64,000 nucleotides of DNA from Paraburkholderia sejongensis (GTDB taxonomy: Bacteria; Pseudomonadota; Gammaproteobacteria; Burkholderiales; Burkholderiaceae): positions 372,001 to 436,000 of the forward strand of contig NZ_JAJITD010000001.1 in assembly GCF_020880815.1 (NCBI RefSeq), written 5' to 3'. Within the stretch, counting starts at the first letter, position 1. Each line of letters opens with the position of its first letter. The translations under genes and the position numbers were made by a program. Under the pieces are notes generated by a model. It worked only from the letters and a program-made list of their open reading frames with translations. It had not been told where the DNA came from and did no database searches. This document shows positions 36,654 to 45,152 of the stretch, in pieces.

Positions 36654-38042
36654 ATGAACGCACCGCCAAAAGACCCCCAACTCGAGTCGCTGAAAGTCCC
36701 CCCGCATTCGATCGAGGCCGAGCAATCGGTGCTGGGCGGCCTGTTGCTCGACAACGGCGCATGGGATCGCATCGCCGACTTCCTCGCCCAAAGCGACTTT
36801 TACCGCTACGACCACCGCATCATCTTCGAACACATCGGCAAGCTGATCGCCGCCACGCGTCCTGCCGACGTGGTGACCGTGTACGAAGCGCTCGGCACTT
36901 CGGGCAAAGCGGAAGACGTCGGCGGGCTCGCTTACCTGAACGCGCTCGCGCAGAACACGCCGAGCGCGGCCAATATCCGCCGCTACGCGGAAATCGTGCG
37001 CGATCGCGCGGTGCTGCGCCGGCTGGTGTCGGTCGCCGATGAAATCTCCGCCGACGCGTTCAACCCGCAGGGCAAGGAAGTCCGGCAACTGCTCGACGAA
37101 GCCGAATCGAAGGTGTTTTCGATCGCCGAGGACGGCGCGCGCGGCACCCAGGGCTTCCTCGAAATCGGCCCGCTGCTCACCGAAGTGGTCGAGCGGATCG
37201 ACACGCTGTATCACACCGCGAATCCGAGCGATGTGACCGGCACGCCGACCGGCTTCGTCGATCTGGATCGCATGACCTCGGGGATGCACGGCGGCGAACT
37301 GATCATCGTCGCGGGCCGTCCGTCGATGGGTAAAACCGCGTTCTCGATGAACATCGGCGAATACGTCGCAGTCGAGTACGGGTTGCCTGTCGCGGTGTTC
37401 TCGATGGAAATGCCGGGCACCCAACTGACGATGCGTATGCTCGGCTCGGTCGGCCGGCTCGATCAGCATCGGATGCGAACCGGGCGCCTGACCGACGAGG
37501 ATTGGCCCAAGCTCACGCACGCGGTGCAGAAAATGAGCGAGGCGCAGATCTTCATCGACGAAACCGGCGGTCTGAATCCGATGGAACTGCGCTCGCGCGC
37601 GCGCCGGTTGTCGCGGCAGTGCGGCAAGCTCGGGCTGATCATCATCGACTACCTGCAGCTGATGAGCGGCTCGTCGTCCGGTGAAAACCGCGCGACCGAA
37701 ATCTCCGAAATCTCGCGCTCGCTGAAGAGTCTCGCGAAAGAACTCGACGTGCCGGTGATCGCGTTGTCGCAGCTGAACCGCGGTCTCGAGCAGCGCCCGA
37801 ACAAGCGGCCGATCATGTCGGACCTGCGCGAGTCGGGCGCTATCGAGCAGGATGCGGACGTGATCCTGTTCATTTATCGCGACGAGGTGTATAACCCCGA
37901 CAGCCCGGACAAGGGCACCGCGGAGATCATTATCGGTAAGCAGCGTAATGGCCCGATCGGGCCGGTTCGGTTGACGTTCCACGGCCAATACACGAAGTTT
38001 GACAATTTCGCCGGCGCGCAGAATTTCTACGGCGGCGAGTGA
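36654..38042 (+). CDS. dnaB: Replicative DNA helicase DnaB
   Basis: A 462-residue hexameric helicase. The N-terminal DnaG-interacting domain (from HSIEAEQSVLGGLLLDNGAW) is followed by the RecA-like motor. Walker A is in AGRPSMGKT, residues 220-228; Walker B is in LGLIIIDYLQLMSG; KELDVPVIALSQLNRGLEQR and SDLRESGAIEQDADVILFIY follow. The full normal length argues against an intein or mobile insertion. Preceded by the rplI terminator, so it has its own promoter. Confidence 0.98.
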   Translation: MNAPPKDPQLESLKVPPHSIEAEQSVLGGLLLDNGAWDRIADFLAQSDFYRYDHRIIFEHIGKLIAATRPADVVTVYEALGTSGKAEDVGGLAYLNALAQNTPSAANIRRYAEIVRDRAVLRRLVSVADEISADAFNPQGKEVRQLLDEAESKVFSIAEDGARGTQGFLEIGPLLTEVVERIDTLYHTANPSDVTGTPTGFVDLDRMTSGMHGGELIIVAGRPSMGKTAFSMNIGEYVAVEYGLPVAVFSMEMPGTQLTMRMLGSVGRLDQHRMRTGRLTDEDWPKLTHAVQKMSEAQIFIDETGGLNPMELRSRARRLSRQCGKLGLIIIDYLQLMSGSSSGENRATEISEISRSLKSLAKELDVPVIALSQLNRGLEQRPNKRPIMSDLRESGAIEQDADVILFIYRDEVYNPDSPDKGTAEIIIGKQRNGPIGPVRLTFHGQYTKFDNFAGAQNFYGGE

Positions 38043-38191
38043 CACACCCCGGTCCCATCCGTCTCGCGAGAGGGCGACGCGACGTCGCCCATTTGTTGTA
38101 ACAGCGTTGTCAAAAGTGCGACATCGGTTACACGACGGTACAATGTGGCGGTTTTATGTCAGCCATCACGTGACCCATTTCCAGGATCCCA

Positions 38192-38818
38192 ATGTTCGGT
38201 CGATTCATGCCCACCGAGGGCAAGTTTTTTGATATTTTCAATTCGCACGCAACGTGCATCGTCTCGGCGAGCCGTGAACTCGAGCTGCTGATCGACAATC
38301 TGCAGGACGCCGAAACCCACAAGCAGAACGTGCAGAAGGCCGAAAAAGCGGCCGACAAACTCACGCACGAATGCATCGACCTGCTGCACAAGACTTTCAT
38401 CACGCCGCTCGACCGCGACGAGATCCACAAGCTGATCACGACGATGGACGACATCCTCGACCTGATGGAGGACGTCGCAACCGCGATTTCGCTGTACGAC
38501 GTGCAGTCGGTCACGTCGGAGGCGAGCCAGCTCGCGCATATCTGCACGGCGACCAGCGAGCGGGTGCAGTTCGCGGTCAGTCTGCTGGCGGACATGAAGC
38601 AGGCGAGCCAGATCCTGAAAGCTTGCGAAGACATCGACCGGCTCGAATCGGAAGCCGATCGCGTGTTGCGTGCGGCGATGTCGAAGCTGTTCCGCGAGGA
38701 AGACGACGTCAAGGTCCTGATCAAGCTCAAGGCGATCTACGAGCTGCTCGAAACGATTACGGACAAATGTGAGGATGTGGCGAACATCATCGAAGGCATC
38801 GTGCTGGAAAACGCATAA
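38192..38818 (+). CDS. DUF47/PhoU-like regulator of phosphate transport
   Basis: A 208-residue all-helical protein (MFGRFMPTEGKFFDIFNSHA; TFITPLDRDEIHKLITTMDD; KLKAIYELLETITDKCEDVA), the DUF47/YkaA family related to PhoU. These genes usually precede pit and are thought to modulate the low-affinity phosphate transporter. Here the stop and the pit start share one base (TAATG), indicating translational coupling. Cytoplasmic. No convincing Pho box is seen upstream. Confidence 0.93.
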   Translation: MFGRFMPTEGKFFDIFNSHATCIVSASRELELLIDNLQDAETHKQNVQKAEKAADKLTHECIDLLHKTFITPLDRDEIHKLITTMDDILDLMEDVATAISLYDVQSVTSEASQLAHICTATSERVQFAVSLLADMKQASQILKACEDIDRLESEADRVLRAAMSKLFREEDDVKVLIKLKAIYELLETITDKCEDVANIIEGIVLENA

Positions 38819-39828
38819 TGCAATCGATCCAACTCGCTATCTGGGTCGTCGCCGGCCTGGTCGCTATCGCGCTCGTGTTCGACTTCATGAACGGCTTTCA
38901 CGACGCCGCGAATTCGATCGCCACGGTCGTTTCGACCGGCGTGCTGAAGCCGCAGCAGGCGGTGGCGTTCGCGGCGGCGTTCAACGTCATTGCGTACTTC
39001 GTGTTCCACCTGAAGGTGGCCGCGACGGTCGGCAAGGGCACCATCGACCCGGGCATCGTCGACCACTACGTGATCTTCGGCGCGCTGGTCGGCGCGATCG
39101 CGTGGAACATCATCACATGGCACTACGGGATTCCGTCCAGTTCGTCGCATGCGCTGATCGGCGGGCTCGTCGGTGCGGCGCTCGCGAAGTCCGGCTGGGG
39201 CTCGCTGAACATGGACGGGCTGATGAAGACCGTCGCGTTCATCTTCATCTCGCCGCTGCTCGGTTTCGTCCTCGGCTCGTTTTTCATGCTGCTGGTGTCG
39301 TGGCTGTATTTCCGCACGCCGCCGAGCAAGGTCGACCGGCGCTTTCGCCGCCTGCAACTGCTGTCCGCGGGCCTCTATAGCCTCGGGCACGGCGGCAACG
39401 ACGCGCAGAAAACCATCGGCATTATCTGGATGCTGCTGATCGCCACCGGTTTCGCGTCGCTGAACGCGGATGCGCCGCCGCTGTGGGTGATCGGCGGCTG
39501 CTATCTGTCGATGGGTCTCGGCACGCTGTTCGGCGGCTGGCGAATCGTGCGCACGATGGGCCAGAAGATCACCAAGCTCAAGCCGGTCGGCGGCTTCTGC
39601 GCGGAGGCGGGCGGTGCGCTGACGCTGTTTACCGCGTCCGCGCTCGGGATCCCGGTGTCCACCACGCATACGATTACCGGCGCGATCGTCGGCGTCGGTG
39701 CGACTCAGAAGCTGAGCGCGGTGCGCTGGGGCGTGGCGGGCAATATCGTGTGGGCGTGGATTCTGACGATTCCGGCCTCCGCGATCCTGTCCGGCGCCGC
39801 CTGGTGGCTAGGCCACCATTTTCTGTAA
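38818..39828 (+). CDS. pit: Low-affinity inorganic phosphate transporter (Pit family)
   Basis: A 336-residue inner-membrane carrier with about ten spans. The two PiT signature repeats are visible: DFMNGFHDAANSIATVVSTG near residue 21 and GGNDAQKTIGIIW plus STTHTITGAIVGVGAT in the second half. It moves metal-phosphate with protons. Shorter than E. coli PitA (499) because the central cytoplasmic loop is reduced, as is usual for the DUF47-linked type. Confidence 0.95.
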   Translation: MQSIQLAIWVVAGLVAIALVFDFMNGFHDAANSIATVVSTGVLKPQQAVAFAAAFNVIAYFVFHLKVAATVGKGTIDPGIVDHYVIFGALVGAIAWNIITWHYGIPSSSSHALIGGLVGAALAKSGWGSLNMDGLMKTVAFIFISPLLGFVLGSFFMLLVSWLYFRTPPSKVDRRFRRLQLLSAGLYSLGHGGNDAQKTIGIIWMLLIATGFASLNADAPPLWVIGGCYLSMGLGTLFGGWRIVRTMGQKITKLKPVGGFCAEAGGALTLFTASALGIPVSTTHTITGAIVGVGATQKLSAVRWGVAGNIVWAWILTIPASAILSGAAWWLGHHFL

Positions 39829-39999
39829 CGCCTCCTCAGATACCTTGCGATAGGGCCTGCGCCGCTGAGCAGCGCGCGCAGGTTACGGCACTGGAGCCGC
39901 CTGCTGTATCGCAACGTTTCCTTCCCTTCCGGGTGTACCGTCCAACGCGCGATTTCGCCGCTTTCGCGGCGAGCGCGCGCATGGCGCTTCGCGGTTCGT

Positions 40000-40803
40000 T
40001 CAGATCAGCGGCGCGCTGCCGCCATCCATCGGGATGACCGCGCCGGTCACGTAGCTCGCGCGACGGCTTGCGAGAAACAGCGCGACGTCGGCGATTTCCT
40101 CCGGCTTCGCGTAGCGCCCGAGCGGCACCTTCGCCTGACCGCGCGCGAGCGCTTCCTCATTGCCGATGCCCTGTTGCGTCGCCTCGAGCCTGACCGCTTC
40201 CTCGACGCGTTCCGTGAGCGTCGAGCCCGGATTGATCGCGTTGATGCGGATGCCGTAGCGCGCGTAGTAGTGCGCGAGGCCGACGGTCGCGAGCATCAGC
40301 GCGGCGTTGGCCGCGCCGCCCGCGATATGGATGTCGCTCGCAATCTTGCCGCCCATCCCGATGATGTTGACGATCGTGCCGGGCTCGCCGCCGCCGGCCT
40401 TCGCGCGTTCGGCCATCCGGCGCAGCACTTCTTGTTGCGGGTAGATGTAGGGGAAATATTTCGCTTCCATCGTCGCGCGGAACGCGTCGGCGTCGAGCGT
40501 TTCCGGGTCGTAGCGGCGCGCGGCGCCGGCGCTGTTGATCAGCACGTCGATCGGGCCCACCGCGGTGCTCACTTCCTCGACGATATCGGCGGCGCTGTGC
40601 GGCTCGTGCAGATCGGCGCGGGTGCGGTGCACGTGGAAGCCTTCCTCTTTCAGCTGCTCGTACGCGCGCGCCAGGTTGGCGGGGTCGCGCGACACGATCG
40701 CAACTTTCGCGCCTTCGCGCGCGAACGCGCGGGCGCATGCGAAGCCGATGCCTTTGCTGCCGCCTGTGATCAGCACCACCTTGTCTTTGAGCCCAAGTTC
40801 CAT
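40000..40803 (-). CDS. SDR-fold protein lacking the canonical catalytic residues
   Basis: A 267-residue short-chain dehydrogenase/reductase fold. The cofactor loop TGGSKGIG (13-20), the adenine Asp in RADL, INSAG (89-93) and the PG motif in INAINPGSTL are intact, and the C-terminal VTGAVIPMDGGSAPLI is typical. However, the active Ser strand reads GTIVNIIGMGGK and the expected Tyr-x3-Lys reads Gly162-x3-Asn166 in IAGGAANAAL. It is therefore either a divergent enzyme or a binding protein. ATG 40803 is preferred over an in-frame GTG three codons earlier because GGTGG precedes it. Monocistronic and convergent with pit. Confidence 0.85.
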   Translation of the reverse strand: MELGLKDKVVLITGGSKGIGFACARAFAREGAKVAIVSRDPANLARAYEQLKEEGFHVHRTRADLHEPHSAADIVEEVSTAVGPIDVLINSAGAARRYDPETLDADAFRATMEAKYFPYIYPQQEVLRRMAERAKAGGGEPGTIVNIIGMGGKIASDIHIAGGAANAALMLATVGLAHYYARYGIRINAINPGSTLTERVEEAVRLEATQQGIGNEEALARGQAKVPLGRYAKPEEIADVALFLASRRASYVTGAVIPMDGGSAPLI

Positions 40804-40885
40804 CGTCGCCACCCGCGGTCAAAAGAATATCGATGACGATAGCAGATCGGCGCGGCGGCGGTTGACCCGAAAACCCGCGCGCTCG

Positions 40886-42145
40886 TCAGTAACCGCCGTT
40901 CGCGAAGCGGGCGATCGGATCGTCGCTGGTGTGGGTCGGCGCGGCAATGCCGCGCGAAGTCGTCGAAGCACGCATCAATTGCACGCCGTTGCCGCTTTCA
41001 CCCTGTGGAGCCTGTTGCGCCTGCTGGGCCTGACGCGCCGCCACGGCGGCGGGTGGGGGCGGTTCGAAGGCGTCGGCGGCGGCATCGATCGCGTCGGGTG
41101 CGCTGGTTCCGGTCGTGGCGGTCGCCCCGGCCGGGGTGGCGGTGCGCCCCGTTAGCGAGGCAGGGGCGACAGGCTGGGTGCGTTGGGCCGCTGGCGAGCC
41201 GGCTTCATACATGCTCGCTTGCGCGGAGGGCGCGACGACCGGCGACACGGTGCCTGCGGAGCGCGCCTGCAATTGCGCGGCGCTCAGTCCGGGCGGCGAC
41301 GATTCGAACTGCTCAGCCTGAGCGGCAGTCAATGCGGTGGTCGGGATGAAGGTCGCCTGGGCGGCAGTTGTCGGAGGCGGGCGAGAGGCGAAATCGCCGC
41401 GCGCTGTTTGCGCCGACTCGCCAGCATAAAGCGGCGCTTGTGCTGCGGCCTTCGCCATAGGCGCCGTGGCGCTGGCCATGCCGGCCGCACCCGTCACGCC
41501 GGCAGCGCCCACATCTCCCGATGACCCGGGCGACCCCGCCGCAACACTGGTCGCCGCCCCAGGCGCGGCTGCCTGATAGCTCGGCGCATCGAACGGCGTT
41601 GGTGTCGCGGCAGGTCCCGCGACCCGCCGAATCCCGTCGAACCGCTTCGCCCAGTAAGGGTTGGTCAGATAGTCGAGCCGCACCGTGCCGCCGGTCGACG
41701 GCGCATTCACGAAGCGCAGCTTGCCCACGTAGATACCGACGTGCGAATGCGCGCGCCCGGTCGTATTGAAGAAGATCAGATCGCCGGGGGCGATCCCGTC
41801 CGGCTCGATCGACTCGCCGCGCCCGCTCATCTCGGCGGTGGTGCGCGGCAGATTCACCGACGCCGCGCGCAGCACCACATAGCGCACGAGGCCGCTGCAA
41901 TCGAAGCCGCTATCGGGCGTATTGCCGCCCCAGCGGTACGGCACGCCGACGAGGCCCATCGCCTGAATCGAAATTTCCTCGCGGCCGATGCTGCGATCGA
42001 CGAAGTGCGGGAAGCCGGGCGGTGGCGCACGATACGCGCCGTTCGCGACGACCACGCCGCCGGAGCCGCGCGCGCTCTTTTGCGGCGCGCCGGCGCAGGC
42101 GGCGAGCAGCAGAACGGGGAGCAGCGAAAGGGCGAGTCGGCGCAT
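40886..42145 (-). CDS. NlpC/P60 lipoprotein peptidase with long low-complexity tail
   Basis: A 419-residue predicted lipoprotein: MRRLALSLLPVLLLAACAGA with lipobox LAAC (Cys17). The NlpC/P60 domain spans about residues 55-180 with catalytic Cys83 (SGFDCSGLVRYV) and His135 (RAHSHVGIYVG); the third polar position is Asn147 (FVNAPSTGG). The family cuts cell-wall peptides at gamma-D-Glu-diamino acid bonds. The last about 230 residues are Ala/Pro/Thr/Gln-rich with no fold apparent, ending THTSDDPIARFANGGY. The tail is unusual for the family. Probably acts in the periplasm on peptidoglycan. Confidence 0.88.
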   Translation of the reverse strand: MRRLALSLLPVLLLAACAGAPQKSARGSGGVVVANGAYRAPPPGFPHFVDRSIGREEISIQAMGLVGVPYRWGGNTPDSGFDCSGLVRYVVLRAASVNLPRTTAEMSGRGESIEPDGIAPGDLIFFNTTGRAHSHVGIYVGKLRFVNAPSTGGTVRLDYLTNPYWAKRFDGIRRVAGPAATPTPFDAPSYQAAAPGAATSVAAGSPGSSGDVGAAGVTGAAGMASATAPMAKAAAQAPLYAGESAQTARGDFASRPPPTTAAQATFIPTTALTAAQAEQFESSPPGLSAAQLQARSAGTVSPVVAPSAQASMYEAGSPAAQRTQPVAPASLTGRTATPAGATATTGTSAPDAIDAAADAFEPPPPAAVAARQAQQAQQAPQGESGNGVQLMRASTTSRGIAAPTHTSDDPIARFANGGY

Positions 42146-42300
42146 GAAAACGGAACGGGGTAAACACCCGTTTACTCACTGACGATGTCGGGATGGTAGC
42201 CGCCCGACAAGGGTGTCGCAAGAATTGTTGATAAATTACTTGAGGTTTACGCGCTAACTGTTGCCGGCACGGCACGCACCGGGCGAACGCGCGAGACAAT

Positions 42301-42337
42301 AAAAAAGCCGCGTCCGGCGCAACCCGGACGCGGCTTT
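42301..42337 (-). terminator. Rho-independent terminator of the PhoH gene
   Basis: 11-bp stem (42307-42317 with 42324-42334) extended by three A-T pairs, six-base loop. On the minus strand it ends in six T (42301-42306). It starts 23 bases after the stop of the leftward PIN-PhoH gene. Confidence 0.93.
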
Positions 42338-42359
42338 ACAGCAATAACGGCGCTAGACC

Positions 42360-44213
42360 TTACAGAATTTCCGACGCGTAATCGGCCAGACGCGAGCGTT
42401 CGCCGCGCGCCAGCGTCACGTGCCCGCTATGCGCCCAACCCTTGAAGCGGTCGACCACGTAAGTGAGCCCCGAACTGCCTTCGGTCAGGTACGGCGTATC
42501 GATCTGCGCGATATTGCCGAGGCAAATGATCTTCGTGCCCGGGCCCGCGCGCGTGACCAGCGTCTTCATCTGCTTGGGCGTCAGGTTCTGCGCCTCGTCG
42601 ATGATCAGATACTTGTCGACGAAGGTCCGGCCGCGCATGAAGTTCATGCTCTTGATCTTCAGGCGCGAGCGGATCAGCTCCTGGGTCGCCGCGCGGCCCC
42701 ATTCGCCGGCCGCGTCGTCGGTTTTCTGCAGCACTTCGAGGTTGTCGTCGAATGCGCCCATCCACGGCTGCATCTTTTCTTCCTCGGTACCCGGCAGGAA
42801 GCCGATGTCTTCGCCGACCGGCACCGTCGCGCGCGTCACGATGATCTCGTTGTAGCGCTTGTCGTCGAGCACCTGCGCGAGGCCCGCGGCGAGCGCGACC
42901 AGCGTCTTGCCGGTGCCGGCCTGGCCGAGCAGCGTGACGAAGTCGATTTCCGGATTCATCAACAGGTTCAGCGCGAAGTTCTGCTCGCGATTGCGCGCGG
43001 TGATCCCCCACACGTTGTTCTTGTGATGACCGTAATCACGCAACGTCTGCAGCAATGCGGTCTTGCCGTTCAGCTCGCGCACCAGCGCGTGAAACGCCGG
43101 CTCGCCGTTCTGCGGTTCGAGATAGACGAACTCGTTGACCAGCATCGATGCGCACAGCGGACCCGTGACCCGGTAGTACGTGGTACCGGTCTTGGTGTCC
43201 TGCCAGCTTTCCATGCCCTTCGCGTGCCGGGTCCAGAAATCCTGCGGCAGCGCGCGCACCCCCGAATACAGCAGATCGCTGTCCTCGAGCACCTGATCGT
43301 TGAAGTAGTCTTCGGCGGGCAGGCCGAGTGCGTGCGCCTTGATGCGCATGTTGATGTCTTTCGACACCAGCACGACCTGGCGATCCGTGCGATCGCGCTG
43401 CAACGCGCGCACCACACCGAGGATCTGGTTGTCGGCCTTGCCTTCGGGCAGGCCTTCGACCGGCTCGATCGCGGTCAGCTTGGTCTGGAAGAACAGCCGG
43501 CCGGACGCTTCGCGACTGCCGAGGCGTGCGAGCGAAATGCCCTCGGCCATGTCGCCGGCATTGGCGACCAGCTGGTCGAGCGTGCGGCTCACCTGACGCG
43601 CGTTACGCGCGACTTCCGACATGCCCTTCTTGTGGTTGTCGAGCTCCTCCAACGTCATCATCGGCAGATAGACGTCGTGTTCCTCGAAGCGGAACAGGCA
43701 GCTCGGATCGTGCATCAGCACGTTGGTGTCGAGCACGAACAGCTTCTGGATCTCGACCGGCGCGGCACTCGCGCCGCGTTTCTTGCGCGTGGTGCCGGTT
43801 GCCGCGACAGGGGCGGCGGCTTCGGCAGTGGGTTGTTTCGCCGACGGCGCGCGCGCGACGACGGGCTGCGCGTCCAGTCCGGCAGCGGCCGCATCGGCCT
43901 CGGCTTGCGGGCGCGCAGCGGGGACCGGCTGCAACAGCGCAGCGGTCTGTTTGGTCTTGCGGCCGCGGGCCGGGGCGGGCTGCGCGGCGGGCACCGGCTC
44001 GACGGCCGGCACCGGGCGCAACGTGGTCGCCGCATTGGCGGCATGCGCCATCGGTGTGGCGACATTGGCGCGGCCGTAATCGGCCGGCTCTGCGGATTCC
44101 CCTTCACGCGCCGTTTTTTTCGCGGCGGCGCGCGCGGGCGTTGTGGCTTTGGCCTTGTATTCGTCAGGCGACAAAAGATTGCCGAGCTTGCTGGGGGGAG
44201 TAGGCAAAGGCAT
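42360..44213 (-). CDS. PIN domain-PhoH family ATPase
   Basis: A 617-residue fusion of a PIN ribonuclease domain and a PhoH ATPase/helicase domain (PhoH2/YlaK type). The first about 150 residues are low-complexity Ala/Pro/Lys. PIN opens at about 157 with KLFVLDTNVLMHDPSC, and acidic residues continue in TLEELDNHKKG. PhoH Walker A is GQAGTGKT at 430-437, Walker B KYLIIDEAQNLTPKQMK. Related proteins unwind and cleave RNA in vitro. Start ATG 44213 is chosen because GAGGG precedes it and the longer upstream frame is Arg-rich with no signal. Monocistronic with its own terminator. Confidence 0.93.
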   Translation of the reverse strand: MPLPTPPSKLGNLLSPDEYKAKATTPARAAAKKTAREGESAEPADYGRANVATPMAHAANAATTLRPVPAVEPVPAAQPAPARGRKTKQTAALLQPVPAARPQAEADAAAAGLDAQPVVARAPSAKQPTAEAAAPVAATGTTRKKRGASAAPVEIQKLFVLDTNVLMHDPSCLFRFEEHDVYLPMMTLEELDNHKKGMSEVARNARQVSRTLDQLVANAGDMAEGISLARLGSREASGRLFFQTKLTAIEPVEGLPEGKADNQILGVVRALQRDRTDRQVVLVSKDINMRIKAHALGLPAEDYFNDQVLEDSDLLYSGVRALPQDFWTRHAKGMESWQDTKTGTTYYRVTGPLCASMLVNEFVYLEPQNGEPAFHALVRELNGKTALLQTLRDYGHHKNNVWGITARNREQNFALNLLMNPEIDFVTLLGQAGTGKTLVALAAGLAQVLDDKRYNEIIVTRATVPVGEDIGFLPGTEEEKMQPWMGAFDDNLEVLQKTDDAAGEWGRAATQELIRSRLKIKSMNFMRGRTFVDKYLIIDEAQNLTPKQMKTLVTRAGPGTKIICLGNIAQIDTPYLTEGSSGLTYVVDRFKGWAHSGHVTLARGERSRLADYASEIL

Positions 44214-44568
44214 GGTTTCCCTCGAAATAATCGGGTCACATATCGTGCGCCGCCCGTCGCATTCTGCCGGCGCCCTCATGGGACGCACAGTCTGCGCGAG
44301 GAGGCGCGCATTCGGTCTAGAGATGCCGGTTCGCCTGGTCTTCGATAGGCTCCTTGACGGAAGCGCGCGGCGCAATGAACGGACGGCCGGGCGCAATTAA
44401 AAAAGCCGCCGCCCCGGCATTAGGGGCAAGCGGCTCGACTACGATGCTCGCGTTGCGCCTCACGCTCCGAACGGCACCGGTGGATCCGGTCAAGCGGCCG
44501 TCGGAACTGGCGCAGCGCAGAATATTGTGGGGTGGACAGGCACTCATTGCGGCCCAATATAACGCGCC
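44214..44568. other. Intergenic region between bcp and PhoH genes
   Basis: 355 bases. It includes the bcp terminator (44399-44435). The part next to 44213 should carry the promoter of the PhoH gene. A weak rightward frame (44354-44608) lacks a ribosome site and is not supported. Confidence 0.45.
44399..44435 (-). terminator. Rho-independent terminator downstream of bcp
   Basis: Two-part stem (AGCCGC 44404-44409 with GCGGCT 44430-44435; GCCCC 44411-44415 with GGGGC 44423-44427), seven-base loop. Six A on the plus strand (44399-44404) become a T-run on the minus strand. It lies 134 bases after the bcp stop. Confidence 0.72.
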
Positions 44569-45030
44569 TCAAAGCGCTTGTACAGCCTCCAGAATTTCGT
44601 CGACGTGACCCGGCACCTTGACGCCGCGCCACACCTGGCGAAGCACCCCTTCGGCGTCGATCAGGAACGTCGAACGCTCGATTCCGCGCACTTCCTTGCC
44701 ATACATTTTCTTCATTTTGATGACGGAGAAGAGTGCGCACAGCGTCTCTTCGGGATCCGAAATCAGCGGGAACGGCAGTTCGAGCTTGGCCTTGAAATTC
44801 TCGTGCGAACGCAGGCTGTCGCGCGACACGCCGAGCACTTCCGCGCCGGCTTTCCTGAACTTCGGATACAGATCGCGGAACTGCAGACCTTCGGTCGTGC
44901 AGCCCGGCGTGTTGTCCTTCGGATAGAAATACAGCACCACCTTCTTGCCCCGCAGCCTGGACAGCGTGATTTCGCCGCCGGTCGCGGGGGCGGTGAAGTC
45001 GGGGATGGGTTGGTCGACTGCGATGGACAC
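44569..45030 (-). CDS. bcp: Thiol peroxidase Bcp/PrxQ
   Basis: A 153-residue peroxiredoxin that reduces H2O2 and organic hydroperoxides with thioredoxin as donor. Peroxidatic Cys44 lies in KDNTPGCTTEGLQFRD. The resolving Cys five residues later in E. coli Bcp is absent (Leu49); the only other Cys is Cys98 in DPEETLCALF. It may therefore act as a 1-Cys enzyme or use Cys98. Otherwise complete, including STFLIDAEGVLRQVWRGVKV. Cytoplasmic. Located 122 bases after arnD on the same strand, probably a separate transcript. Confidence 0.95.
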   Translation of the reverse strand: MSIAVDQPIPDFTAPATGGEITLSRLRGKKVVLYFYPKDNTPGCTTEGLQFRDLYPKFRKAGAEVLGVSRDSLRSHENFKAKLELPFPLISDPEETLCALFSVIKMKKMYGKEVRGIERSTFLIDAEGVLRQVWRGVKVPGHVDEILEAVQAL

Positions 45031-45152
45031 GAGGTTCTCCGGTTGTTGGGGCCGGCGCCGCTAGCTGTCGCAGCGTCGGCCGGTCTGTCGTCGAGGTTGT
45101 TGTTGTTCGGGGTGCGGATGGCGGGGGCAGCGCAACCGGCGGCCCGTCCGGC

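Noticed and set aside
36288..38045. 585-codon leftward frame opposite rplI/dnaB
   Set aside because: Antisense shadow of essential genes, low-information composition.
38101..38150. Pho box candidate upstream of the DUF47-pit genes
   Set aside because: TTGTCAA-like and GCGACAT-like heptamers are present but the second half matches the consensus poorly; not reported as a feature.
42420..44348. 642-codon rightward frame opposite the PIN-PhoH gene
   Set aside because: No motif, His/Arg/Val-rich, and fully antisense to a conserved ATPase.
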